Source: CAVVYA01 sp963752345 (GTDB taxonomy: Bacteria > Pseudomonadota > Alphaproteobacteria > SMXQ01). From it: a DNA stretch of 43,752 nt. The position numbers and the translations under genes were made by a program. The stretch spans positions 1 to 43,752 of the forward strand of contig CAVVYA010000001.1 in assembly GCA_963752345.1 (NCBI GenBank), in the 5' to 3' direction. The notes beneath the pieces are model-generated. The model saw only the letters and a list, made by a program, of their open reading frames with translations. It did not search any database and was not told the origin of the DNA. Numbering within the stretch: the stretch's first letter is position 1; each line of letters opens with the position of its first letter. Shown in pieces: positions 34,014 to 43,681 of this stretch.

Positions 34014-34890
34014 TGATGCAGCTCACGTTGCGCGCCTTGAGCTTGGCGCAGAGATCGTTCGCTGCCGCCTGATCGCCGACCGGGCCGGCCTGGATGCGGT
34101 AGAAGGTGCCGCGATCGCCGAGATTGGCCTGCGACACGGCGAGCCCCAGCTTGCCGAGCAGGTCGTTGTTGGCCTTCTGGATGCGCGCCCATTCCTTCTG
34201 CGCCGCGTCCTGCGAGCGCACGGCGCCGAGCTGGACGCGGAAGCTGCCGGCCGCGCCGGCGGTGTTCGGCGGCAACGAAGCGACGGCGGCTGGTGCGCTG
34301 GTTGCCGCGGCCGGCGGCTTTGCTTGCTGCGCCGGTGTTGCCGCCGGTGCGGCCGGCGTCGCCTGTCGTGGCGCGATCGACGGCGGCTCGAGATCGTTGG
34401 ATTGCTGGACCGGCTCGCGCGGAGCCGGTGTCGCCTCGGGCAGCAGGGATTCGGTGACCTGCGGCGGCGCCGGCGGCGGCTCGGGACGCGCGGCAGGGCT
34501 CTCCGGCTGGCGGCAACAGCCGCTCGACGGTGTTGGGCGCATTCTGGCCGGGTGTCAGCCGGTCGTAGATCAGCTTGTCCTGGTTCGGCACGTCCAGGCC
34601 GCCCGGCTGATCGGGCCGCACCTTGGTCGGCGTGTTGTCGGCCTGAATCAGCGGCACGACGCCGTCGCCGTTCGATTGCTGGCCTTGGTTGTAGGCATTC
34701 CACACGATGCCGGCGAAGGCGCCGACGACGAGCAGGACGACCGCCAGGGTGATCAGCCGGCGGCGAGCCGGCCGGCGGCGACCGCTCTCGTAGGCGATCG
34801 AGCTCGATCCGACCCCGCCGCCCGACGGCCGGCTCAGACGGTCGTCATCTCGTCGTCGTTCCATCCGCCGCGGTTCCGGTAATCAGCCAT
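34000..34890 (-). CDS. SPOR-domain membrane protein; two compensating frame breaks
   Basis: Inner-membrane protein of about 296 residues. The ATG at 34890 overlaps the argS stop (TGATG) and begins MADYRNRGGWNDD. A shift near 34850 moves to the frame DDDRLSRPSGGG, with a membrane helix (LITLAVVLLVVGAFAGIVW). A second shift near 34500 returns to the first frame with a Pro/Ala linker and the C-terminal SPOR domain (GSFRVQLGAVRSQDAAQKEW; TFYRIQAGPVGD), which binds denuded glycan at division sites. The total length is a multiple of three, so the breaks cancel, which fits indel errors. Its place between argS and nagZ is a standard alphaproteobacterial arrangement. Confidence 0.85.
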
Positions 34891-36647
34891 CAGCGCATCT
34901 CCTCAACTGGGGCGACGCCGAGCACGGCAAGGCCCGATGCGATCACCGTTGCCATGGCGCGGAGCAGCGCGAGCCGGGCACGGGTCAGTTCGGCGTCGCC
35001 CTTGACGATGAACCGGGCGCCCGCATCGGTGTTGCCCTTGTTCCACAGCCCATGAAACGCCGCCGCCAATTCGCCGAGATAGAAGGCGATGCGGTGCGGC
35101 TCGTGCGCCTCCGCCGCCGACTCGACCAGGCGCGGCCACGTCGCCATCAGCTTGATCAAAGCAAGCTCGTCCTTGTCGGTCAAGCGGTCGAGCCTGGCGT
35201 CGCGCAGATGGGCGGCATCGGTTGCCAGATCGGGAAACTCCTCGGCGGCGTTGCGGAACACAGAATGCGCCCGGGCGTGCGCATATTGCACGTAAAAAAC
35301 CGGATTGTCCTTGGACTGCTCGAGCACCTTGGCGAGGTCGAAGTCGAGCGCGGCGTCGTTCTTGCGCGTCAGCATGATGAAGCGCACCACGTCTTTGCCG
35401 ACGCGGTCGACCACGTCGCGCAGCGTGACGAAGGTGCCGGCACGCTTCGACATCTTCACCGGCTGGCCGTTTTCGGTCAGGTTGACGAGCTGGCAGATCT
35501 TGACGTCGAGGCTGGCGCGCTTGTCGGTGATCGCGGTGACCGCCGCCTGCATGCGCTTGATGTAGCCGCCGTGGTCGGCGCCCCACACGTCGATCATGCT
35601 GCCGAAGCCGCGTTTGAACTTGTCGTAGTGGTAGGCGATGTCGCTCGCGAAATAGGTCCACGAGCCGTCCGACTTCTTGAGCGGCCGATCGACGTCGTCG
35701 CCGAACTGGGTCGCCTTGAACAGCACCTGCTCGCGCGGCTCCCAATCGTCGGGCGTCTTGCCCTTGGGCGGCTCCAGCGTGCCCTTATAAACCAGGCCGC
35801 GCTCGTCGAGCGCCCGGAAGGCTTCATCCACCATGCCGGTTTCGACCAGGGCGCGCTCGGACGCGAAAACCGCGTGCTCGATGCCGAGCGCCGCGAGGTC
35901 TTCCTTGATCAGCGCCATGAGCTGCTCGATGGCGAAGGCGCGAACCGCTGGGATCCACTGGCGCTCGTCGCTCAGGCCGAGCCATTTCCGGCCGTCGCGC
36001 GCGGCCAGGGCCTGACCGACGTCCTTCATGTATTCGCCGGGATAGAGGCCCGACGGGATCTCGCCGATGGCCTCGCCGAGCGCCTCGCGGTAGCGCAGAT
36101 GGGCGGAGCGCGCCAGCACGTCGACCTGGGCGCCGGCATCGTTGATGTAGTATTCGCGGGTGACGTCGAAGCCGGCCTTCTCGAGCAGCCGGGCGAGCGC
36201 GTCGCCGAACACGGCGCCGCGGCCATGGCCGACATGCATCGGGCCGGTCGGATTGGCCGAGACATACTCGACGTTGACCTTCTCGCCCTTGCCGGCCTGG
36301 GAATCGCCATAGCCCACGCCGGCCGCCAGGACATCGCGCAACTGCGCGCGCCAGACATCGTCCTTGAGCCGCAGATTGACGAAGCCGGGGCCGGCGACCG
36401 TCGCTTCGGTCACATCGGGCAGCTTGGCCAGTCCGTCGGCGAGATGCTGGGCGAAATCGCGCGGCTTGAGGCCGGCGTCCTTCGACAGCAGCAAGGCGGC
36501 GTTGGTGGAAAGGTCGCCATGGCCGGAATCGCGTGGCGGTTCGACCACAACGCGCGCCGGATCAAGCCCGGCCGGCACCGTGCCGGCCGCCGCCATATCC
36601 TGCAGCACCTTGGCAATTTCAGTCTTGAAGTCTTTGTAGAGGTTCAT
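34890..36647 (-). CDS. argS: Arginine–tRNA ligase
   Basis: ArgRS, 585 residues, class I. The HIGH-type motif is HVGHG (in GPMHVGHGRGA, near residue 137) and KMSKR (near 400) stands in place of KMSKS. The N-terminal Add-1 domain and the C-terminal DALR anticodon-binding domain (LARARLALLRAMATVIASGL region) are present. ATG 36647 gives MNLYKDFKTEIAKVLQ. It starts about 20 bases after dgt, and its stop overlaps the SPOR gene start. Confidence 0.97.
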   Translation of the reverse strand: MNLYKDFKTEIAKVLQDMAAAGTVPAGLDPARVVVEPPRDSGHGDLSTNAALLLSKDAGLKPRDFAQHLADGLAKLPDVTEATVAGPGFVNLRLKDDVWRAQLRDVLAAGVGYGDSQAGKGEKVNVEYVSANPTGPMHVGHGRGAVFGDALARLLEKAGFDVTREYYINDAGAQVDVLARSAHLRYREALGEAIGEIPSGLYPGEYMKDVGQALAARDGRKWLGLSDERQWIPAVRAFAIEQLMALIKEDLAALGIEHAVFASERALVETGMVDEAFRALDERGLVYKGTLEPPKGKTPDDWEPREQVLFKATQFGDDVDRPLKKSDGSWTYFASDIAYHYDKFKRGFGSMIDVWGADHGGYIKRMQAAVTAITDKRASLDVKICQLVNLTENGQPVKMSKRAGTFVTLRDVVDRVGKDVVRFIMLTRKNDAALDFDLAKVLEQSKDNPVFYVQYAHARAHSVFRNAAEEFPDLATDAAHLRDARLDRLTDKDELALIKLMATWPRLVESAAEAHEPHRIAFYLGELAAAFHGLWNKGNTDAGARFIVKGDAELTRARLALLRAMATVIASGLAVLGVAPVEEMR

Positions 36648-36667
36648 GGTCCGAATACTGATGGCGC

Positions 36668-37901
36668 TCAGCCGAGCGCCTGGAACAGGCGGGAGTGCTC
36701 GCGCAAGGCATAACCGTCCGTCATGCCGGCGATATAGTCCGCCACCACCCGCGCGGTGCGCGGCGTCCCTGCCCCGTCGGCGCGCCCGCGCCATTCATCG
36801 GGCAGACAATCCGGGTCCTCGAAGAACTGGTCGAACAGGTCGCGCACCACGCGCTTGGCCTTGGCGGTCATGCGGTTGACCTTGTAATGGCGATACATCC
36901 GGTTGAACAGAAAAGATTTCAACGCCTTGTCGTTGGCCGCCATGGCATCGGAGAAGGCCGCCACGGGGTGATCCAGGGCGCGCACATCGTCGGCCGATCG
37001 CGGATTCGCCGCGGCCAGACGGCGCCGCGTTTCACTGAGCAGATCGGCCACCATGAGGTCGATCAGGCGGCGCACCGACTCGTGGATCAGGCGCTGCCGC
37101 TCCAGCCCGGGATAGCGGAGCGCCACCTCGGCGAAGACCGGACCGACCAGCGGCACGTCGGCGAGATCCTCGGGCGCGAACAGGCCGGCGCGCAGACCGT
37201 CGTCGATATCATGGTTGTTGTAGGCAATATCGTCCGACTAGAGCAGCCACTTGCGCCTCGGCACTCGCGTAGCTTGTGAGATGAAGATCGAACTCCTCAT
37301 TGAATTCTTTAATCGGCATCGGCAGGAGCTTGTCGGAAAACGCCTTTTTGTCGCTGCGCAGCAGCGGCCCATTGTGCTTGACCACGCCCTCCAGGGTTTC
37401 CCAGGTCAGGTTGAGCCCGTCGAACTCGGCATAGCGCTGCTCGAGCTTGGTCAGGATGCGCAGGGTCTGGGCATTGTGGTCGAACCCGGCGAAATCCTTC
37501 ATGCAGGCGTGCAGCGCCTCCTCCCCGGCATGGCCGAACGGCGTGTGGCCGAGATCATGGGCGAGCGCCAGGGCCTCGGCGAGATCCTCGTTGAGGCCGA
37601 GCGCCCGGCTGACGGTGCGGGCGATCTGCGACACCTCGATGCTGTGGGTCAGCCGGGTCCGGTAATGGTCGCCCTCGTGATAGACGAACACCTGGGTCTT
37701 GTGCTTGAGGCGGCGGAAGGCGGTGGAATGGATGATGCGGTCGCGGTCGCGCTGGAACGGCGAGCGCACCGGACTTTCGTCCTCGCGGTGCAGCCGCCCG
37801 CGGCTGTGCTCGGCCTGGCAGGCGTAGACGGCGAGACCTGGAACCATCGGCGGGCTGCTCGAAGGCGCCCCGCCCCGCGCCGTGCGAGAGGGCTGCGTCA
37901 T
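36668..37901 (-). pseudogene. dgt: Deoxyguanosinetriphosphate triphosphohydrolase-like protein; one frameshift
   Basis: HD-domain dNTP triphosphohydrolase of about 411 codons. HD-domain metal ligands are seen in RLTHSIEVSQIART, LAHDLGHTPFGHAGE and, after the break, SDDIAYNNHDIDDGL. The frame breaks at a CTAG near 37238: AEAQVAAL continues as SDDIAYNN only if one base, most simply the T of CTAG, is removed. Every expected block is present, so this is probably a sequence error. The C-terminal part (FLFNRMYRHYKVNRM) is normal. ATG 37901 is 102 bases from the divergent erpA. Confidence 0.9.
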
Positions 37902-38003
37902 GGCGCGGACCCTACAGGGGGAAGGCGGGGCCGTCAAAGGCTGGCACGTACGGGTACTGCGACGTGACTTGGCAGAAGCCCCCGGGGTGACTACATATGG
38001 GCC

Positions 38004-38357
38004 ATGAATGACATGGCCACGACCGCAGCCGTCCCGCTCGCCCTGACCGAGCGCGCGGCCAAGCGCATCCTGGAACTGGCCGCCGAGGAGGCGCAGCCCG
38101 GGCTGATGCTGCGCCTTGCCGTGTCGGGCGGCGGCTGTTCCGGCTTTCAATATGGCTTCACCCTCGACGATGCGGTGAACCCGGACGACAAGATCATCGA
38201 GAAAGCCGGCGCCAAGCTGGTGATCGACGAGATCTCCCTCGGCATGCTGGCCGGCTCGGAAATCGACTTCGTCGAGGAATTGGTCGGCTCGTCCTTCGCG
38301 ATCCGCAATCCCAACGCCACCTCGTCCTGCGGCTGCGGCAACTCCTTCGCGGTCTGA
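38004..38357 (+). CDS. erpA: Iron–sulfur cluster insertion protein ErpA (A-type carrier)
   Basis: A-type Fe–S carrier of 117 residues with the three conserved cysteines: Cys45 (SGGGCSGFQY), Cys109 and Cys111 (SSCGCGNSF). These hold a [2Fe–2S] or [4Fe–4S] cluster for transfer to client enzymes. The N-terminal segment (TERAAKRILELAAEE) is typical. It diverges from dgt, the usual alphaproteobacterial arrangement. An ATG three codons downstream is an alternative start. Confidence 0.95.
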   Translation: MNDMATTAAVPLALTERAAKRILELAAEEAQPGLMLRLAVSGGGCSGFQYGFTLDDAVNPDDKIIEKAGAKLVIDEISLGMLAGSEIDFVEELVGSSFAIRNPNATSSCGCGNSFAV

Positions 38358-38489
38358 GTCGAGCCACTTATCCGCTCGCGCGCCTCCCCTCTCCCATTCC
38401 GTCATGGCCGACCGAACCATCTCGTGCGGCTATCCCCGGATAGTTGCCGGTAGCGCCTGACGTGCGCGGCGCCTTAGCGCAAAGAAAAA

Positions 38490-38518
38490 CGTCACCCCGG
38501 ACTTGATCCGGGGTCCAT
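38490..38518. repeat. REP-like palindrome, copy 1
   Basis: CCCCGGACTTGATCCGGGG is an interrupted palindrome flanked by GTCA and TCCA. It is the inverted counterpart of copy 2 about 65 bases away, so the pair can also form one larger stem. Similar CCGGA–TTGA–TCCGG elements are dispersed in many alphaproteobacterial genomes. Confidence 0.7.
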
Positions 38519-38555
38519 TGGTCAACTGCCAGCGCTCGAGCGCCTGCCCCGTCTC

Positions 38556-38588
38556 ATGGATACCGGATCAAGTCCGGTATGACGAATT
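38556..38588. repeat. REP-like palindrome, copy 2 (inverted)
   Basis: ATACCGGATCAAGTCCGGTAT is a palindrome followed by GACGAATTG. The sequence is the reverse orientation of copy 1 with AT in place of the CC/GG arm ends. The tail GACGAATTG recurs near 38641–38649 after a degenerate third copy (GAGCCGGACAT). Confidence 0.7.
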
Positions 38589-38693
38589 GGTGAGGTGGCG
38601 CAGCACGTCAGTCGAGAGATGGGGCTGTCGAGCCGGACATGACGAATTGAACGGAGAGGCCGCGCCGCGCCTGAAGAGCGTGCCCGCGTCTCT

Positions 38694-39506
38694 TCAAACC
38701 CGTGGTGGCAGTCCATCCGGCTTCGGTTCGCCAACCACCACGCTCAGCATGCTGATCGCGCCCATGTCGATGCCGTCGACCGGAATCCAGGCGGGCTCGT
38801 CTTCGTCCTGCGCGCCGATAACATGCAGCAGCGGCAGATAGTGTTCGGGGCTCGGCACCGCGAGCCTGGCGGCGGCGCCGGCGGAGTCGTAATCGATCAG
38901 CGCCTCGGGCTTCCGCCGTTCCACCGCGTGGCGCACATAGGTTTCGAACGACACGGCCCAGTCCGGGGCGTGCCCGTTGCCGGCGCGCTGCATCAGGCGC
39001 AGGTTGTGCACCACGTTGCCGAGGCCGAGAATGAGCACGCCCTCGTCGCGCAGCGGCTTGAGGCTCTGGCCCACGGCGTAGTGGAATTCATTGGGCTCGC
39101 CCTGGTCGATCGCGAGTTGCACCACCGGCACGTCGGCCTTGGGATACATGTGCGCCAGCACCGACCAGGTGCCGTGATCGAGGCCCCATTCCTGCTCATC
39201 GAGCGTCACCGGCACCGGCGCCAGCAGCGCGCGCACCCGCGCCGCCAGGTTCGGATCGCCCGGCGCGGGATAGCGGAATTTCTGCAGCGCTTCGGGAAAG
39301 CCGTGGAAATCATGGATCGTCGGCGGCGTCGCCATGGCGGTGACTGCGGTATGGTCGATGTACCAATGGGCGGATATGGCGAGGATGGCGCGCGGTTTCG
39401 GCAAGGTGCGCCCGAGCTGGCGCCACGCCTCCGTGTAGCGGTTGCGCTCCAGGGTGTTCATGGGGCTGCCGTGGCCGATGAAGGCGGCCGGCATGCGGTG
39501 CGCCAT
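38694..39506 (-). CDS. ygiD: 4,5-DOPA-extradiol-dioxygenase-like protein (YgiD/LigB family)
   Basis: Class III ring-cleaving dioxygenase family, 270 residues. Metal-site signatures are FIGHGSPMN near the start, ISAHWY, TIHDFHGFPE, DHGTWSVL and GNVVHNLR. Family members cleave DOPA-like catechols at the 4,5 position; some also hydrolyse zinc-dependently, so the natural substrate is unknown. ATG 39506 is used because MPAAFIGHGSP follows within a few codons. It diverges from xthA. Confidence 0.9.
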   Translation of the reverse strand: MAHRMPAAFIGHGSPMNTLERNRYTEAWRQLGRTLPKPRAILAISAHWYIDHTAVTAMATPPTIHDFHGFPEALQKFRYPAPGDPNLAARVRALLAPVPVTLDEQEWGLDHGTWSVLAHMYPKADVPVVQLAIDQGEPNEFHYAVGQSLKPLRDEGVLILGLGNVVHNLRLMQRAGNGHAPDWAVSFETYVRHAVERRKPEALIDYDSAGAAARLAVPSPEHYLPLLHVIGAQDEDEPAWIPVDGIDMGAISMLSVVVGEPKPDGLPPRV

Positions 39507-39602
39507 CGTCGCCTCGCGTCGGGATGGAAATGACCGGGACAATCTAGCGCCGGCTCGCGTGACCGGCACCTGATAAACATGCTAACTAGGCGGAAACCAT
39601 CA

Positions 39603-40414
39603 ATGACTCTTGTGAGGTCTCGCTTGGTCAAAATCGCCAGCTGGAACGTCAACTCGGTCAAGGCGCGTTTGCCCAACGTGCTCGCCTGGCTGCGCGATTC
39701 CCAGCCCGACATCGTGCTGCTGCAGGAAACCAAATGCGTCGACGACGCCTTCCCGCGCTGGAGATCGAGGAACTCGGCTACAATCTCGCGCTGCACGGCC
39801 AGAAGACCTACAACGGCGTCGCCATCCTGTCGAAGGCGCCGCTCGAGGATGTGACCTCCGGCCTGCCGGAAGCCGAGGGCGACGACCACGCGCGCTACAT
39901 CGAAGCGACGGCCGCGTTCGACGATCTGGTGCTGCGTGTCGCCTCGATCTACCTGCCCAACGGCAATCCGGTCGGCACCCCCAAGTTCAGCTACAAGCTG
40001 GCCTGGATGGACCGGCTGCGCCGCCATGCCCAGAACCTGCTCAAGCTCGAGGAGCCGACCGTGCTCGGCGGCGACTACAACATCATTCCGACGCCGGACG
40101 ACGTCTACAACCCGGACGCCTGGCGCGAGGACGCGCTGTTCCGCATCGAGAGCCGCGAGAAATTCCGCGCGCTGACCCACCTCGGCCTGACCGACGCCTT
40201 CCGCACCATGAATCCGGACAGGACCCATGCCTATACCTTCTGGGACTACCAGGCCGGCTCGTGGCAGCGCGACAACGGCTTGCGCATCGATCACCTGCTG
40301 CTGTCGCCCCAGGCCGCCGACCTGCTGGTCGCCAGCGACATCGACAAGACGCCGCGCGGCTGGGAAAAGGCCTCCGACCACACCCCGATCTGGTGCGAGC
40401 TGCGTCCCGCCTGA
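39603..40414 (+). pseudogene. xthA: Exodeoxyribonuclease III; one frameshift
   Basis: ExoIII/AP endonuclease of the EEP family, about 270 codons, for base excision repair. The N-terminal part has KIASWNVNSVKARLPNV and the Mg-binding Glu in LLQETKC; after the break come YNGVAILS, YLPNGNPVG, GGDYNIIPTPDDVYN and the catalytic end LRIDHLLLSP and KASDHTPIWCEL. The frame breaks near 39755, where CVDDAFP should run on into ALEIEELGYN; restoring one missing base repairs it. ATG 39603 or the TTG at 39624 could start the protein. Probably a sequence error in an otherwise complete gene. Confidence 0.9.
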
Positions 40415-40529
40415 AAACGGCGGTCCATCAGCCTTTTTCCCTCTCGAACCATCGCTTGGCCCCTTGCGGCGCCGGCCATTCCGGGACCATAGTTCCTCAG
40501 CGCGAGAGCGTCACCGGGGAGGTTATGGT

Positions 40530-41309
40530 ATGAGCGGATCATCGGCGATCCTGGGGTCGTCACGCGGGGCCTCGGACGGCCTCGCCCGGCTGAGCCTTCT
40601 CGGCTTGATCGTCGCTCTGGCGGCCGGTCTCGCCCAGATCGCCGCCGGCCCGGGCCGCCAGTTCGGTTTGTGGGACCACAGTTTCGGTTTCAAGATTCTG
40701 GAATGGGCCGCCTATGCCGGACTCGCCGCGGCGGGCGCCTCGCTCATCGGCATGTTCTTCGCCTGGGGTGTCGGACGGCGCCACCTGATCGTCATGGGAC
40801 TCTTCGGTACCGTCATCGGCGGGCTCGTCGCCTATTGGCCGTGGGCCCTGCAGAAAGCCTTCCGCGAACCGCCGCCGCTCTACGACATCACGACCGACAC
40901 GGCCAATCCGCCGCGTTTCGTCGCCGCGCTCGAACTGCGCAAGGTCGCCAGCCGTCTGCCATCGGAATATCCGGCGAACTTCGCCAACGAACAGCAAAAA
41001 GCATATCCCGATATCAAGCCGGCGCTGCTCAAGATGCCGCTCGGCGACGCATTCGCGCTGACCCTGCGCCTGGCGCGCGACACGCGCGGCTGGCGGGTGC
41101 ACACCGTGGTGCCGGCGGATGGCCGCATCGAGGCGGTGGCCAAGACCCTGTGGTTCGGCTTCGAGGACGACGTGGTGATCCGGGTCACCGCCACGGACGG
41201 CGGCACGCGGGTGGACGTGCGCTCGACCGGCCGTCTCGCCCGCCGCGATGGCGGCACCAATGCCAAGCGTGTCCAGGCGCTCCTGAAGAAGCTGAGCGGC
41301 GCGCGGTGA
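40530..41309 (+). CDS. DUF1499 membrane protein
   Basis: Protein of 259 residues with three N-terminal hydrophobic helices (about 20–125: LSLLGLIVALAAGLAQIA; YAGLAAAGASLIGMFFAW; LIVMGLFGTVIGGLVAYWP) and a soluble DUF1499 domain (YDITTDTANPPRFVAALELR, then WFGFEDDVVIRVTATDGGTRVDVRSTGR in parts). The role of the family is unknown. GGGGAGG lies ten bases before ATG 40530. It stands alone after xthA; the gene to its right faces it. Confidence 0.88.
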   Translation: MSGSSAILGSSRGASDGLARLSLLGLIVALAAGLAQIAAGPGRQFGLWDHSFGFKILEWAAYAGLAAAGASLIGMFFAWGVGRRHLIVMGLFGTVIGGLVAYWPWALQKAFREPPPLYDITTDTANPPRFVAALELRKVASRLPSEYPANFANEQQKAYPDIKPALLKMPLGDAFALTLRLARDTRGWRVHTVVPADGRIEAVAKTLWFGFEDDVVIRVTATDGGTRVDVRSTGRLARRDGGTNAKRVQALLKKLSGAR

Positions 41310-41462
41310 CGCCGAGGGTGTCGAACAAACGGGTGGCGGGATCGCCGGAACGTTGGCGCACCATCGACGGCCAATCGCTCGAAGAGCTCGAGACGGTGTA
41401 GCGTCGGTTTCTCACGGAGACAGTCCGGGCGCCGGCGCCGAATCCGACGAGCGGAATCGCGG

Positions 41463-41933
41463 TTAGCCCGCAGTCACCGCCGGATCGTTGCCGACCGGGA
41501 AATTCACCGAATTGGCGATGAAGCAGCCAGCGTGGGCCTCGGCGTGCAGCGCCTTGGCGCGTTCGAGCTTGGCGGGATCGGTGATGATGACGTGCGGCCG
41601 CAGCAGGACGGAGACGAAGCGCATCTTGCCGTCCTTGATCGCCATGGTGCCGGCCGCCTCGTCGCGATAGGACTTCACGGCGATCTTGTCGCGCGCGCAG
41701 ACCGCGAGATAGCTCAGCATATGGCAGGCCGAAAGCGCCGCGAGCAGCAGTTCCTCGGGATTGTGCAGCTTGGGATCGCCGAGAAAAGTCGGATCGGCGG
41801 AGCCGGTCAGCGCCGGCTTGCCGGCGAACTGGATGCGGTAGTCGCGCGAGTAGCTTTTGTAGTCGCTGGTCGGACCGGCGGCCGCGCCGGTCCATTCCAA
41901 CGTGGCTTGGTAGATATGCTCGCGGCCGGTCAC
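41463..41933 (-). CDS. OsmC-family peroxiredoxin
   Basis: OsmC/Ohr-like protein of 156 residues that reduces organic peroxides through two cysteines. Both are present: Cys70 in LSACHMLSYL and Cys137 in AGCFIANSV. The NPEELLLAALSAC stretch is characteristic. It begins seven bases after the ilvD stop, so the two are probably one transcript; ilvD makes an oxidant-sensitive iron–sulfur enzyme, which gives the pairing some sense. Confidence 0.92.
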   Translation of the reverse strand: MTGREHIYQATLEWTGAAAGPTSDYKSYSRDYRIQFAGKPALTGSADPTFLGDPKLHNPEELLLAALSACHMLSYLAVCARDKIAVKSYRDEAAGTMAIKDGKMRFVSVLLRPHVIITDPAKLERAKALHAEAHAGCFIANSVNFPVGNDPAVTAG

Positions 41934-41940
41934 GGGCGCC

Positions 41941-43681
41941 TCAGATATCGGCGTAGGTGTGGGTTTCCGCCTCGGCGCCGCCGTGGGTCACGGCACCTTT
42001 ATGGGCGGGGCCGACGAGCTGGGCGTATTTCCACAAGGCGCCCGATTGATGGTTGGTCTGGCGCGGCTTCCAACTCTTGCGGCGTGCCTCCAGTTCGGCC
42101 ACGGACAATTCGACGTCGAGGGTGCCCTTGTCGGCATCGATGGCGATCATGTCGCCGTCCTTGAGCAGGCCGATCGGGCCGCCGACCGCCGCCTCGGGCC
42201 CGACATGGCCGATGCAGAAGCCGCGCGTGGCGCCGGAGAAGCGCCCGTCGGTGATCAGCGCCACCTTCTCGCCCATGCCGCGGCCGTAGAGCGCCGCGGT
42301 GGTCGACAGCATCTCGCGCATGCCGGGGCCGCCCTTCGGCCCTTCGTAGCGGATGATGATGACGTCGCCTTCCTTGATGCCGTTGTTCTCGACCGCCGCG
42401 AAGGCGTCTTCCTCGCGGTCGAACACGCGCGCGGGGCCGCGGAACTGCAGCTTGTGCATGCCGGCGACCTTGACGATGGCGCCGTCGGGCGCGAGCGAGC
42501 CCTTGAGGCCGACGACGCCGCCGGTCGGCGACAGCGGCGTGCTCGGCCGGCACCACCACGTCCTGGTCCTTCGGGAACACCACGTCCTTGTGGTTCTCGG
42601 CCAGCGTCTTGCCGGTCACCGTCATGCAGTCGCCATGCAGGATGCCGGCGTCGAGCAGCGTCTTGATGACGACCGGCACGCCGCCCACTTCCCACAGGTC
42701 CTTGGCGACATATTTGCCGCCCGGCTTGAGCGAGGCGATGTAGGGCGTTTCCTTGAAGATCTTCGCCACATCGTCGAGGTCGAACTTGATGCCCGCCTCG
42801 TGGGCGATGGCCGGCAGGTGCAGCGCCGCATTGGTCGAGCCGCCGGTCGCGGCGACGATGCGCGCCGCATTCTCGCAGCGCCTTGAGCGTGACGATGTCG
42901 CGCGGCCGCAGCCGCAGCTCGAGCAGCTTCATCACCGCCGCGCCGGAGGCTCGGCATAGGCGTCGCGCGATTCGTAGGGCGCCGGCGCGCCGGCCGAGCC
43001 GGGCAGCGCCAGGCCCATGGCTTCCGAGACGCAGGCCATGGTGTTGGCGGTGAACTGGCCGCCGCACGAGCCGCCCGACGGACAGGCGACGCATTCCAGC
43101 TCGTGCAGGTCCTCGTCCGACATGTTGCCGGCGGAATGCTGGCCGACCGCCTCGAACACGTCGACCACGGTGACGTCCTTGCCCTTGAACTTGCCGGGCA
43201 TGATGGTGCCGCCATACATGAAGACGGCGGGCACATTGAGCCGCAGCATGGCCATCATCATGCCGGGCAGCGACTTGTCGCAGCCGGCCAGCCCGACCAG
43301 CGCGTCGTAGCAATGGCCGCGCATGGTGAGCTCGACCGAATCGGCGATCACCTCGCGCGACACCAGCGACGACTTCATGCCCTCATGGCCCATGGCGATG
43401 CCGTCGGTCACCGTGATGGTGGTGAATTCGCGCGGCGTGCCGCCGCTGACCTTGACCCCGCGCTTCACCGCCTGGGCCTGGCGGCTGAGCGTGATGTTGC
43501 ACGGCGCGGCCTCGTTCCAGCAGGTCGCGACGCCGACGAACGGCAGGTGGATCTCCGCCTCGCTCAATCCCATGGCGTAATAATAGGAGCGGTGCGGCGC
43601 GCGCTCGGGCCCTTCCGTGGTGTGGCGGCTGGGCAGCTTCGACTTGTCGAACACGGGACGCGGCTTCATATCGTCGGGCAT
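41941..43681 (-). pseudogene. ilvD: Dihydroxy-acid dehydratase IlvD; three frame breaks
   Basis: IlvD, about 580 codons, makes the 2-keto acid precursors of valine and isoleucine with an Fe–S cluster. The cysteines are in VGVATCWNE (Cys54), LAGCDKSLPG (Cys134) and SGGSCGGQF (Cys206). The frame breaks near 42948 (one base missing), 42883 (one extra) and 42533 (one extra). The blocks KLLELRLRPRDIVTLKAL, NAARIVAATGGSTNAALHLP and PLSPTGGVVGLKGSLAPDG appear in successive frames. Net length is one base over a multiple of three, as these changes predict. The rest, including the C-terminal part (DGRFSGATRGFCIGHVGPEA), is normal. Start ATG 43681. Confidence 0.9.

Larger units (their letters stand above)
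38358..38693. other. Intergenic stretch with REP-like palindromes
   Basis: No gene is seen between erpA and the convergent dioxygenase gene. The stretch holds two full palindromic repeats and a partial third copy ending GACGAATTG near 38650, described separately. They may act as transcription or mRNA-end structures. Confidence 0.6.
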
